Below the pieces are notes generated by a model that worked only from the letters and a program-made list of their open reading frames with translations, made no database searches and was not told where the DNA came from. A program made the translations under genes and the position numbers. Positions 28,051 through 36,882 of a DNA stretch of 64,000 nucleotides are shown in pieces (within the stretch, counting starts at the first letter, position 1; each line of letters starts with the position of its first letter). Source of the stretch: VAZQ01 sp963744275. GTDB lineage: Bacteria; Pseudomonadota; Alphaproteobacteria; Rhizobiales; Xanthobacteraceae. The stretch covers positions 744,001 to 808,000 of the forward strand of contig CAVUSX010000029.1 of NCBI GenBank assembly GCA_963744275.1. Direction: 5' to 3'.

Positions 28051-29915
28051 CACATGGCCGGCAGGCGCACGATGAAGCGGGCACCGAGCACCTTGGGCGG
28101 GCCGCCGCCGGGGTCGGCGGCAGCGAGGCGGTTCTCGACCCACAATCGCCCGTCATGGGCCTCGACGATCTGCTTGGAGATGGAGAGGCCAAGTCCCGAA
28201 TTCTGGCCGAAGCCCTGATGCGGCCGGTCGGTGTAGAAGCGCTGGAAGATCTTTTCCATCGCGTCCGACTGCACCCCCGGCCCGTCGTCGTCGACCGTGA
28301 TCTCGACCTCCTGCTTGAGCCTTCGACAGGTGATCCGCACATTGCCGCCTGGCGGCGAGAACGAGCGGGCATTGTCGATCAGATTGTCGACCACCTGGCC
28401 GAGGCGGGAATCATGGCCCGGCACCACGAACGCACGCGGGGAGCCCTCGAACTTCAAGCTGACGGTCACGCCATCGTCGAGGCGCACCTGATTGGCGATG
28501 GTCACCACGGTGGTCAGGAGCTGGCTGAGATCGACGGCGCCGGTCTCGCGCCGCTGCAATTCGGCATCGAGCCGGCTCGCATCGGAAATATCGGAGATCA
28601 AGCGGTCGAGCCGCTTCACGTCGTGCTCGATCACCGCCAAGAGGCGGGCCCGGCTGGCCTCGCTCTTGGCGAGCGGAAGCGTCTCGACCGCGGAGCGCAT
28701 CGAGGTGAGCGGATTCTTCAGCTCGTGGGCGACGTCGGCGGCGAAGCTCTCGATCGCCTCGATGCGGCTATAGAGCGCATCCGTCATGTCGCGCAGCGCG
28801 CCCGACAGATGCCCGATCTCGTCGCGGCGCATGGTGAAATCCGGAATCTCCACGCGCGAGCCGGTGCGCCGCCGCACCATCTCGGCGCTGCTGGCGAGCC
28901 GGCGCACCGGTCCCGCAATGGTGCCGGCGAGCAGGAACGACAGCACCAGCATGACGCTCAGCGTCACCAGGAACACCTTGAAATTGCCGAGCCGTTCGGC
29001 CGTCACCATGTTGTCGATGTCGGGGCCCTGGGTGGAGAGCATCAGGGCGCCGCGCACCGCCAGGAAGCGTTGCACCGGCAACGCCACCGAGACGATCACC
29101 TCGCCGCGATCATTGATCCGCACCATGCTGGATTTGAAGCCGTTGAGGGCGTGGTCGACCTCCTCATAGCCCTTGCCGTTCTGCGGTCCGAGCTCCCGAT
29201 AGAGCGGCAGGTCGCCCCGGTTGAACCAGGTGCGCACCGCTACGAAGGCGCGTTGCAGGATTCCGGGATTTTCCGCCGCCGGCGGCGGCAAATCGAAACG
29301 CAGGACGTCATAGAGATTGCGGCTGTCGAGAATGAGCCCGCCGTCGCGGTCATAGATGCGGGCGCGCGTATTGGTGGGCGACACCAGGCGCCGCAGCACC
29401 GGGGCGACCCGCTCCGGATTGATCGGAAAGTCGAGCCCGGACAGCGTTTCCTCGGAGGGGTCGTAGCTTTCGCCGGGCGCCAGCTCCAACAGCCGTTCCG
29501 GGTCCATGGTGATGGTGTCGGAATCCACCGTCGCCGAGGCCGCGATGGCCCCGGCCATGATCTCGCCCTGCACCAGCAGGCTCTGCACGCGCGCGTCGAT
29601 CAGGCCGGCGCGAAACTGCGAGAGGTAGAGAATCCCGATGACCAGCGCGAGCAGGCCTGCGACGTTGAGAAAGATGATGCGCCGGGTCAGGCTCGAAAAG
29701 CTCTGCCGGACGGAGAATTGCCAGGCCCGTCGCACCGGCAGAGCAAGCCGTCGCAACGGCAGAACCAGCCGGCGCAAGCCGCCCGGCGTGGAATCCGAGG
29801 ACGGCCCCTCGGGCACATCGGCCGGGAGCTTGTCGGCCTCGACCTTGTCGGCCTGGACTTTCTCGGCGTCGATCTTGGTCTCGGCGATGCCGATGTTTCG
29901 ATCAAGGACGTTCAT
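28050..29915 (-). CDS. chvG: ChvG (ExoS-like) sensor histidine kinase
   Basis: A 621-residue inner-membrane kinase. A variable N-terminus carries the repeats VQADKVEADKLPADV and LRRLVLPLRRLALPVRRA. One membrane segment (IIFLNVAGLLALVIGILYL), a periplasmic domain of about 230 residues, a second membrane segment and a HAMP domain follow. The kinase core has H-box ADVAHELKNPLTSM (His near residue 396), N-box DNLIDNARSF, G1 DDDGPGV and G2 GLGLSISKQIVEAHDG. The family senses envelope stress or acidity and controls exopolysaccharide, motility and central carbon genes. The ATG at 29915 is preferred; 29960 is an in-frame alternative. It is downstream of chvI and coupled to hprK. Confidence 0.93.
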   Translation of the reverse strand: MNVLDRNIGIAETKIDAEKVQADKVEADKLPADVPEGPSSDSTPGGLRRLVLPLRRLALPVRRAWQFSVRQSFSSLTRRIIFLNVAGLLALVIGILYLSQFRAGLIDARVQSLLVQGEIMAGAIAASATVDSDTITMDPERLLELAPGESYDPSEETLSGLDFPINPERVAPVLRRLVSPTNTRARIYDRDGGLILDSRNLYDVLRFDLPPPAAENPGILQRAFVAVRTWFNRGDLPLYRELGPQNGKGYEEVDHALNGFKSSMVRINDRGEVIVSVALPVQRFLAVRGALMLSTQGPDIDNMVTAERLGNFKVFLVTLSVMLVLSFLLAGTIAGPVRRLASSAEMVRRRTGSRVEIPDFTMRRDEIGHLSGALRDMTDALYSRIEAIESFAADVAHELKNPLTSMRSAVETLPLAKSEASRARLLAVIEHDVKRLDRLISDISDASRLDAELQRRETGAVDLSQLLTTVVTIANQVRLDDGVTVSLKFEGSPRAFVVPGHDSRLGQVVDNLIDNARSFSPPGGNVRITCRRLKQEVEITVDDDGPGVQSDAMEKIFQRFYTDRPHQGFGQNSGLGLSISKQIVEAHDGRLWVENRLAAADPGGGPPKVLGARFIVRLPAM

Positions 29916-30130
29916 TTGATCGATCCGTTGCGGGCGGTCAGCCGGGTTGCGTGCCCCCATTCGGGCCAGGGTTCCGATACCGGAACCCTAGCATGGACGG
30001 CGCCCTGCCGGCTGGTGCGCGCGCCCGATCTTTTGCCTTCCAGGCGGCTGCGCCGACCAGCTGCCGGCCCACGAGATTTGGCCCCCCGCCGCGCGGACGT
30101 CGGCGCGCCGGCGTACGCGGTGGGGCGGCG

Positions 30131-30829
30131 TCAAATCTCCTTGAAGCGATAGCCGACGCCATAGAGCGTCTCGATCATATCGAACTCGTCGTCGGTGGAC
30201 TTGAACTTCTTGCGCAGCCGCTTGATGTGGCTGTCGATGGTGCGGTCATCGACATAGACCTGATCATCGTAGGCCGCATCCATCAGGGCGTTGCGACTCT
30301 TGACCACGCCCGGGCGGCTGGCCAGCGCCTGCAGGATCAGGAATTCGGTCACCGTCAAGGTGACGGGCTCGTTCTTCCAGGTGCAGGTGTGGCGCTCCGG
30401 ATCCATCCGCAGGAGGCCGCGTTCGAGCACCTTGGTGTCGATCTCCTTGGGAGCGGCGACGTCCTTGGGAATAGCGCGGCGCAGCACCGCCTTGACGCGT
30501 TCGACCAGGAGCCGCTGCGAGAACGGCTTGCGGATGAAATCGTCGGCGCCCATCTTGAGGCCGAACAGCTCGTCGATCTCCTCGTCCTTGGAGGTGAGGA
30601 AAATCACCGGCATGTCGGACTTCTGGCGCAGGCGGCGCAGTGTCTCCATCCCGTCCATGCGCGGCATCTTGATGTCCAGGATCGCGAGGTCCGGCGGACT
30701 GGTCTTGAAGCCGTCGAGCGCCGAGGCCCCGTCCGTATAGGTCATGATCCGGTAGCCCTCGGCCTCGAGCGCGATCGAGACGGAGGTCAAAATGTTGCGG
30801 TCGTCGTCGACGAGAGCGATGGTCGGCAT
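30131..30829 (-). CDS. chvI: ChvI response regulator (OmpR family)
   Basis: A 232-residue regulator. The receiver domain (residues 1-118) has the acidic pocket in LVDDDRN, the phosphoacceptor Asp in LAILDIKMPRMDGMET, and a Lys in FLTSKDEEID. The C-terminal winged helix (about 130-232) reads LTVTEFLILQALASRPG and VDDRTIDSHIKRLRKKF. It is the partner of ChvG, which follows in the same operon after 215 bp without features. An upstream pair of direct repeats (30905-30929) might be a control site. Confidence 0.95.
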   Translation of the reverse strand: MPTIALVDDDRNILTSVSIALEAEGYRIMTYTDGASALDGFKTSPPDLAILDIKMPRMDGMETLRRLRQKSDMPVIFLTSKDEEIDELFGLKMGADDFIRKPFSQRLLVERVKAVLRRAIPKDVAAPKEIDTKVLERGLLRMDPERHTCTWKNEPVTLTVTEFLILQALASRPGVVKSRNALMDAAYDDQVYVDDRTIDSHIKRLRKKFKSTDDEFDMIETLYGVGYRFKEI

Positions 30830-30904
30830 GAAGCCCCTGTTCTCTGACGGGTCACCCAGGGTCCTTTGAAAGCCTATAAAGCTAGGCCGAAGTGTGACTA
30901 TTCC

Positions 30905-30929
30905 TCGTCAAAGCCGTGATTCGTCAAAG
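30905..30929 (-). promoter_or_regulatory. direct repeat CTTTGACGA upstream of chvI
   Basis: On the reverse strand CTTTGACGA occurs twice, starting 16 bp apart (plus-strand TCGTCAAAG at 30905-30913 and 30921-30929), about 80-100 bp before the chvI start. Such spacing suits tandem binding by an OmpR-type dimer, so autoregulation by ChvI is possible. I do not know a published box that matches. Confidence 0.35.
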
Positions 30930-31121
30930 GATTTCCCCCCGTATAGCCCTCTCTGCCCGCCCATGCCATGGTTATCTTGCCGCGCGCGGGGCCCCGGCTG
31001 GTTGCCAATTTTCCGCAAACCGGACACGCTGCGGACCGGATACGCTGCCCGCAGCCGTGTCCAAATTCCACGAGCGGCGCGGCCTCGCCCGCGCCAAAAT
31101 GCTGCCCACCGGAGGCACCCC

Positions 31122-31844
31122 ATGGAACCCACACCCGATTTCAATCCCAAGACCGCCACCAAGAAGCTCCTGCGCGAGGGCCGCTCGGGGGCGCTCGCCA
31201 CCCTGATGCCGGGCTCGGGGGATCCGTATTGCTCGCTCGTCAATGTCGCGACCGCGGCCGACGGAGCGCCGCTGCTGCTGATCTCACGGCTCGCGGTCCA
31301 CACCAAGAACATCCTCGCCGACCCCCGCGTCTCGCTCATGATCGACGAGCGCAAGGAAGGCGATCCCCTGCAGGGCGGGCGCATCATGCTGATGGGAACG
31401 GCGGCCGTGACCCAGGATCCCAATGACCGCCGGCGCTACCTCGATCGCCAGCCGGAGGCGGAGATGTTCGCCGGCTTTGCGGATTTCAGCTTCTATCAGA
31501 TGACCCTCAAGAGCGTGCACCTGGTCGCCGGCTTCGGGCGCATCGTCGACCTCAAGCCCGCCGACGTGCTCACCGCGACCGACGATGCGGGCGAGCTGGT
31601 GGCGGCCGAGCCCGACGTCCTGGCGCATATGAACCAGGATCATGCCGAGGCCTGCCGGCTCTACGCCACCAAGCTCCTGGGCGCACCCGACGGCGCCTGG
31701 CGCTGCGTCGGCCTCGACCCCGAAGGTCTCGAATTGCAGCTCGACCGCACCGCGTTGCGGCTGCCGTTCCCGCAGCGGGTGCAGGCCCCGAGCGTGCTGC
31801 CGCAAATGCTCGCGCAGCTCGCCGAGCAGGCGCGCGCCGCCTAG
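31122..31844 (+). CDS. pyridoxamine 5'-phosphate oxidase-like/HugZ-type FMN-fold protein
   Basis: A 240-residue protein. The N-terminal split-barrel reads SGALATLMPGSGDPYCSLVN, SRLAVHTKNILADPRVSLMI and GRIMLMGTAAVTQD, as in HugZ-like proteins of the PNPOx superfamily. The C-terminal half has VLAHMNQDHAEACRLYATKL, the DUF2470-like segment that carries a haem ligand histidine in HugZ relatives. It may bind haem or FMN. The ATG at 31122 follows CCGGAGGCACCCC. It stands between chvI (divergent) and pckA. Confidence 0.8.
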   Translation: MEPTPDFNPKTATKKLLREGRSGALATLMPGSGDPYCSLVNVATAADGAPLLLISRLAVHTKNILADPRVSLMIDERKEGDPLQGGRIMLMGTAAVTQDPNDRRRYLDRQPEAEMFAGFADFSFYQMTLKSVHLVAGFGRIVDLKPADVLTATDDAGELVAAEPDVLAHMNQDHAEACRLYATKLLGAPDGAWRCVGLDPEGLELQLDRTALRLPFPQRVQAPSVLPQMLAQLAEQARAA

Positions 31845-31911
31845 CACCGCGTGCATCGATTGCTCCGCTGGGCGCAGGGTTAACCGAAGGATATCGAAGC
31901 TCCATTTGGCC

Positions 31912-31940
31912 TTGGCAGGCTGTCGGATGCCCACTATAGG
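31912..31940 (+). promoter_or_regulatory. sigma-70-like promoter of pckA
   Basis: TTGGCA (31912-31917) and TATAGG (31935-31940) have 17-bp spacing and lie about 120 bp before the pckA start, leaving a leader of roughly 115 bases. A second CTATAG at about 31961-31966 could be another -10 box. Confidence 0.5.
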
Positions 31941-32061
31941 GTGCGGACCACAGGGCTGGGCGCTATAGTGCGTCCGGCCGGGCTGCGAGACGCGGCGCTG
32001 CAGTGCACGCAGCAAATCGGAAGGGTTCCGGCGGCGGCCGGACGTCGAGGCGGAGGTCATC

Positions 32062-33675
32062 GTGCAGGAAACGGGATTGAGGAACCGCGCCCATGGCGCC
32101 GACAAATTCGGGTTCAAGGACCTCGCTTCGGTCCACTGGAACCTCGATGCGCCGCCGCTCTATGAGCATGCCATCGCGGCCGGCGAGGCTTCGATCGTGC
32201 AGGGCGGCCCGATCTGCGCGGAAACCGGGGTCCATACCGGCCGCAGCCCGAAGGACAAGCACACCGTCGTGGACGCTCTGACCGAGGGCTCGGTCTGGTG
32301 GGACGGCAACCGCAAGCTGAGCCAGGCGAACTTTCAGCTGCTCTACGATGATTTCATCGCCCATGCGCGCGGCAAGAAGCTGTTCGCGCAGGATCTCTAT
32401 GGCGGCGCCGACCCGAAATACCGGATCAATACCCGCGTCTATACCGAATACGCTTGGCACTCGCTGTTCATCCGACAGCTGCTGATCCGGCCGACGGAAC
32501 CGGAGCTGGAGGATTTCATCCCCGAGCTGACGATCATCGATCTGCCGTCCTTCAAGGCCGATCCCAAGCGTCATGGGGTGCGCAGCGAAACCATCATCGC
32601 CATCGACTTCTCGCGCAAGATCATCCTGATCGGCAACTCGTCCTATGCGGGCGAGATCAAGAAATCCGTCTTCAGCACGTTGAACTTCTTCCTGCCGGCG
32701 CGTGGCGTCATGCCGATGCATTGCTCCGCCAATGTCGGCCGCGACGGCGACGTGGCGCTGTTCTTCGGCCTGTCCGGCACCGGCAAGACGACACTGTCGG
32801 CCGATCCCAACCGCATCCTGATCGGCGACGACGAGCACGGCTGGAGCCCCGAGGGGGTGTTCAATTTCGAGGGCGGTTGCTACGCCAAATGCATCAAGCT
32901 CTCCGCCGAGGCGGAGCCCGAAATCTATGCCGCCACCAACCGCTTCGGCACCGTGCTGGAGAACGTGGTGTTCGATCCGCGGACCCGGGTCTGTGATTTC
33001 GACGACGATTCCAAGACCGAGAACACGCGCTCCGCCTATCCGCTCGATTACATCCCCAATGCATCGCGCACCGGACGCGCCGGACAGCCCAAGAACGTCA
33101 TCATGCTGACCGCGGATGCGTTCGGGGTGATGCCGCCGATCGCCAAGCTGACGCCCGCGCAGGCCATGTACCACTTCCTCTCCGGCTATACCGCCAAGGT
33201 GGCGGGCACCGAGAAGGGCCTGGTCGGGGTCGAGCCCGAATTCTCCACCTGCTTCGGGGCGCCGTTCCTGCCGCGGCCGCCGGCCGAGTACGGCAACCTG
33301 CTGCGCGACTACATCGCCACCCACAAGGTCGATTGCTGGCTGGTCAACAGCGGCTGGACCGGCGGCATCTACGGGGTCGGGCGGCGCATGCCGATCAAGG
33401 CGACGCGCGCTCTGGTGACGGGCGCGCTCGACGGCTCGCTGAAATCGGCGAGCTACCGGACCGATCCCTATTTCGGCTTCGCGGTGCCGACCTCGGTGCC
33501 GGGCGTCGAGCCGCATCTGCTCTACCCCATGAAGACCTGGAAGGATAAGGCGGCGTTCGACCAGACGGCGCGCAATCTGGTGCGCATGTTCCAGAAGAAC
33601 TTCGTCAAGTTCGAATCTCAGGTCGATGCCGAGGTGCGGGCCGCGGCGCCCGAGGTGCGCATTGCCGCCGAGTGA
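32062..33675 (+). CDS. pckA: phosphoenolpyruvate carboxykinase (ATP)
   Basis: A 537-residue enzyme that converts oxaloacetate and ATP to PEP, the entry to gluconeogenesis from C4 acids. Kinase-1a motif GLSGTGKTTLSADP, kinase-2 IGDDEHGWS, Mn-binding MPMHCSANVG, and substrate-site HTGRSPKDKH and NSGWTGGIYGVG are all present. The start is a GTG behind GGCGGAGGTCATC. It is intact. Its place beside chvI and the regulatory PTS genes is typical of Rhizobiales. The family is often controlled by carbon source. Confidence 0.97.
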   Translation: MQETGLRNRAHGADKFGFKDLASVHWNLDAPPLYEHAIAAGEASIVQGGPICAETGVHTGRSPKDKHTVVDALTEGSVWWDGNRKLSQANFQLLYDDFIAHARGKKLFAQDLYGGADPKYRINTRVYTEYAWHSLFIRQLLIRPTEPELEDFIPELTIIDLPSFKADPKRHGVRSETIIAIDFSRKIILIGNSSYAGEIKKSVFSTLNFFLPARGVMPMHCSANVGRDGDVALFFGLSGTGKTTLSADPNRILIGDDEHGWSPEGVFNFEGGCYAKCIKLSAEAEPEIYAATNRFGTVLENVVFDPRTRVCDFDDDSKTENTRSAYPLDYIPNASRTGRAGQPKNVIMLTADAFGVMPPIAKLTPAQAMYHFLSGYTAKVAGTEKGLVGVEPEFSTCFGAPFLPRPPAEYGNLLRDYIATHKVDCWLVNSGWTGGIYGVGRRMPIKATRALVTGALDGSLKSASYRTDPYFGFAVPTSVPGVEPHLLYPMKTWKDKAAFDQTARNLVRMFQKNFVKFESQVDAEVRAAAPEVRIAAE

Positions 33676-33795
33676 CGGCGGGCGACCTCGTCAGGAATAC
33701 GCGCACGCCTTGGCAGCATCTCCGGCGGGAGCTTGATCTCTCGGTCGATCTGAGCGAATTTCCCCGCGGGTGGAGGATGCAGGGAGATTGCTCGC

Positions 33796-36744
33796 ATGCA
33801 TGCCATCATACGGGCCGTGCTGACACTGGCCCTTCTGATGCCCGGCGTGGCTTCCGCCCAAAGCACGCTGTTCAAGATCGCGGAGACCGGCGCCGGAACG
33901 GCCTCCCGGGTGGCCATGACCACGCTGTTCGATACGCGGTTCGTGACCGCGACGGTGTCGGGTAACGCGGCGCTCGAGATTACGTCCTGGGATATCACCC
34001 GCGAGGGACATTTCACCAAGGTGGGGGCTGCGAGCGAGAGCGGCGCCGGAAATGAGGTCGCGCTGGTGAGCCTCGGCAACGCCGCCGTCGCCACCATATA
34101 CGCGGCGCAGAACGGCGCGATGCGGCTCGTCTCCTGGTCGGTCGGCGCGAACGGCGCCGTGCGGCGCACGGGCTCGACCGGTGCCGGCGCGGTCGCGCGC
34201 CTGGCGGCCGCGGCGGCCGGCAATCATCGCCTCCTCACGGCGTCGCAGGATTCGACCGGCGCCAGCAAGCTGATCGCCTGGGACATCGATGCGGCGGGCA
34301 CGTTCACGCGCCGCGGCGATGTCGTGGCGACGCCGGGCTCTTCCGTTGCGGTTGCCGTCATCTCGCCCGCTCTGGTCGCGACCGCGATCCGCACCATCTC
34401 GGGCCAGCTCGAGGTGGCGATCTATTCGCTCGACGCGTCCGGCAAGCTCGCGCCGGTCGGCGCGGCGCAAGGCGATGCGATCACCGAGGCCGCGGTGGCG
34501 GCGACCGCCCTCGATCGCGTGGTCACGGCGTCGCGCTCGACCGACGGCAGCGTCGCGATCGATGCCTGGACGGTCCCGTTGGGCGGCGGCAAGCCGACCC
34601 GTTCCGGCTCGGCGAAGGCTCCATCCGCCGCGAACCTCGCGATCGCGGTGCTCGGCGGGGTCAAGGTGCTCACAGCCGGTCTCAAGACCGACGGCACGCT
34701 CGGCCTCAGGAGCTGGCAGGTGTCGGAGGAGCCGGTCGAGGTCAATTCGATCAATGTGGCGCCCGCGATCGGAGCGGCCGTGACGACGGTCGGCTGGGAC
34801 CGTGTCGTCACGGCGGCGATCGGCAGGGACGGCGCGCTCAAGCTTGCCGATTGGGGCGACCGCGCCATGGGCCTGCTGCACACGACCTGGGATGCGGCGA
34901 GCCCGCCGACCCGTGCCTGCGGCATTCAACCGCCCAGGAAGCGCGCCGCCGCCGAGACCGGCGTGCTGGCGGACGCGCCCGACGATTCGGCGAGCATCCC
35001 CGATGCGATGGTCGTCGCCACCCAAACCGCGGTCGACCACGATGACGACGACGACGGAGCGGCCCCGCGCCCGAAGGGTGGACCTTCGCGCGATGCAGAA
35101 CGATCGGACCTCCGCCTCGCGACCCGGGTCATTCGCGGCGGCGGTTACACGGGCGCGGCTCCCTTCGAGCTGGCGTCGGTCCCGACCGCTTCGCCCAAGC
35201 CGGCGTTGGTTTTCGAGCCGGTGATCCAAGGCGTCGATCCGATGATCGCGGTCGGCCGCGACTACGTGCTGGTTTCGGAGCACGGCTCGCTCGAGTTCAT
35301 CGCCAAGAACGGGGACCAGGCCGGATCGCAGGTGCCGAGCAAGGCGGGCGAGCCGACCTGCATGTCGACGAGCGCCTTCTTTGCCGGCTTCACGCGGCCG
35401 CGCAACGCCGATGGCAGCACGAACCGCAGCAACATCAACCTCTACCAGCGTTACCCGGCAAATATCGGCCCCGACCTCCAGTGCGACATCACCAATGCGC
35501 GCACGCCGGCACCGTGCATCAACGAGTTCTACGACGAGCGCATCGCCTACGACCCGTATCGCCAGCGGTTCTTCATCCAGGCGGCGGCGCGCGGCGGCGT
35601 CTTCCTGGACGAGGCCAAGACGGCGGATGAGAACGCGAGGGCACGGCGCTACTACGCGGTCGCGGTGTCGCGCACGGTAGATCCGCGCGACGGCTTCGAG
35701 CAGTGGATCACGACCGAGAGCAACTACACCGACTGGCCGCGGATCGCCAGCGCCGACGGGGTGCTGGTCACGGCATTGAACGGGTGCAAGGGCTCGGATG
35801 CGGTCTGCGGGAAGGACGAGTTCGCCGACCTGCCGCTCATGGCGCGGGCGCAGCGGCCGATGGCGGTCGTCTTCAACATGGACGACATGATCGCCGCCGG
35901 GGAGCGCCCGCGAAACTGGAAGATCGATCCTGCCAGCGTGGGCGGCGGCGGGACCGTCATCCCGGTCATTCACCGCGGGCCGACCGATGGCTGGATCTAT
36001 TTCATCGGCCAGTCGCGCAATGCCGGCGAGTCGGTGACGCTCTACCGCTTCAAGCAACCCGCGGACTGGTCGACGAAGCCGGAGCTCAAGAGCGCCACCG
36101 CCGCCCTCAAGGGAGGAACCAGCGGGTTCGGCGAAGGGGCGACATTTCAGGCCGGCAAGCTCTACTTCGCGGGCGCGGACCGGGTCGCGGAGCGCAAGCC
36201 CAATGTGGAGCCCGAGCGTTTCATGGTGCGCGGCGTGCGCATCGACGTCTCGAGCAGCGCGACCGGTTTCGCGCTGGCTCCATGCCCGAGCCAGGGTTGC
36301 CTGGTCTTCGAGTTCGGCGGACACGACATGGACGACGCGACCGGCGATCTGTTGAGCTACGAGCTGCCGTCCATGACGGTGAACAAGGCCGGCGACATGC
36401 TCGTCGTCCATGGCCGCACGCCGGTGAAGACGGCGCACCCTTTTCCTCAGGAGGCGCGCTACCGCATCTTCTATCACGATGCCCGCGGCCTTCGCGACGG
36501 CGCGTTGCTTCATGCCGGCACGGACGTGCTGACAGGCGTCTTCTGCGCCAAACCGAAGTCCGATACCCTCCCCACGGCCGAAAACTTCTTTCATGTGCAC
36601 GGTGCCGCGGAAGGCTGCTCCGACCAGCGGCACCAGGATTATGCGTCGGCCGTGGTCGACCCCGACGGGACGGATTTCTGGTTGGCGCTCGCCTTTGCGG
36701 AGAAGAACACGTTCAAGTTCGTGGCCGGAAAGGTGACGCCGTGA
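33796..36744 (+). CDS. large exported protein of unknown function with seven-fold repeat domain
   Basis: A 982-residue protein with signal peptide MHAIIRAVLTLALLMPGVAS. Residues about 20-370 contain seven copies of a roughly 50-residue unit, such as VVTASRSTDGSVAIDAWTV and VLTAGLKTDGTLGLRSWQV, each ending near 'RxG' or 'PVG'. The number suggests a seven-bladed propeller. An acidic DHDDDDDG linker follows (near residue 412), then a 550-residue domain with CMSTSAFFAGFTRP, FYDERIAYDPYRQRFFIQAA, ITTESNYTDWPRIASADGV and FEFGGHDMDDATGDLLSYE. Several scattered cysteines suggest disulfides. No enzyme motif is recognised. GTG/TTG alternatives exist but the signal peptide supports the ATG at 33796. It stands alone, with a hairpin terminator behind it. 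Confidence 0.7.
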   Translation: MHAIIRAVLTLALLMPGVASAQSTLFKIAETGAGTASRVAMTTLFDTRFVTATVSGNAALEITSWDITREGHFTKVGAASESGAGNEVALVSLGNAAVATIYAAQNGAMRLVSWSVGANGAVRRTGSTGAGAVARLAAAAAGNHRLLTASQDSTGASKLIAWDIDAAGTFTRRGDVVATPGSSVAVAVISPALVATAIRTISGQLEVAIYSLDASGKLAPVGAAQGDAITEAAVAATALDRVVTASRSTDGSVAIDAWTVPLGGGKPTRSGSAKAPSAANLAIAVLGGVKVLTAGLKTDGTLGLRSWQVSEEPVEVNSINVAPAIGAAVTTVGWDRVVTAAIGRDGALKLADWGDRAMGLLHTTWDAASPPTRACGIQPPRKRAAAETGVLADAPDDSASIPDAMVVATQTAVDHDDDDDGAAPRPKGGPSRDAERSDLRLATRVIRGGGYTGAAPFELASVPTASPKPALVFEPVIQGVDPMIAVGRDYVLVSEHGSLEFIAKNGDQAGSQVPSKAGEPTCMSTSAFFAGFTRPRNADGSTNRSNINLYQRYPANIGPDLQCDITNARTPAPCINEFYDERIAYDPYRQRFFIQAAARGGVFLDEAKTADENARARRYYAVAVSRTVDPRDGFEQWITTESNYTDWPRIASADGVLVTALNGCKGSDAVCGKDEFADLPLMARAQRPMAVVFNMDDMIAAGERPRNWKIDPASVGGGGTVIPVIHRGPTDGWIYFIGQSRNAGESVTLYRFKQPADWSTKPELKSATAALKGGTSGFGEGATFQAGKLYFAGADRVAERKPNVEPERFMVRGVRIDVSSSATGFALAPCPSQGCLVFEFGGHDMDDATGDLLSYELPSMTVNKAGDMLVVHGRTPVKTAHPFPQEARYRIFYHDARGLRDGALLHAGTDVLTGVFCAKPKSDTLPTAENFFHVHGAAEGCSDQRHQDYASAVVDPDGTDFWLALAFAEKNTFKFVAGKVTP

Positions 36745-36780
36745 TCGGGCCGCGAACGACGGGAGCTTGATGCAGTCGTG

Positions 36781-36856
36781 GGCGGCCACGAGGCCGCCCC
36801 AACGCGGATAAATCTTGCTGTGACCAATTGTAAGGGCGGCCCTCGTGGCCGCCCTT
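36781..36856. terminator. pair of GC-rich hairpins between convergent genes
   Basis: Two palindromes built on the same sequence. GGCGGCCACGAGGCCGCC begins at 36781. AAGGGCGGC...GCCGCCCTT spans 36832-36856 and ends CTTGTTC. They sit between the convergent 982-residue protein gene and the LTXXQ gene and could end transcription from both sides. The two hairpins are also inverted relative to each other, so a larger cruciform is possible. Confidence 0.5.
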
Positions 36857-36882
36857 GTTCGTTGAAGGTCCCGGCGCGCCGA

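Noticed and set aside
33691..36789. A 1032-codon reverse-strand open frame opposite the unknown exported protein
   Set aside because: The forward frame has a signal peptide, regular repeats and normal composition. The reverse frame is Arg/Gly/His/Asp-rich with no hydrophobic or repeated structure.
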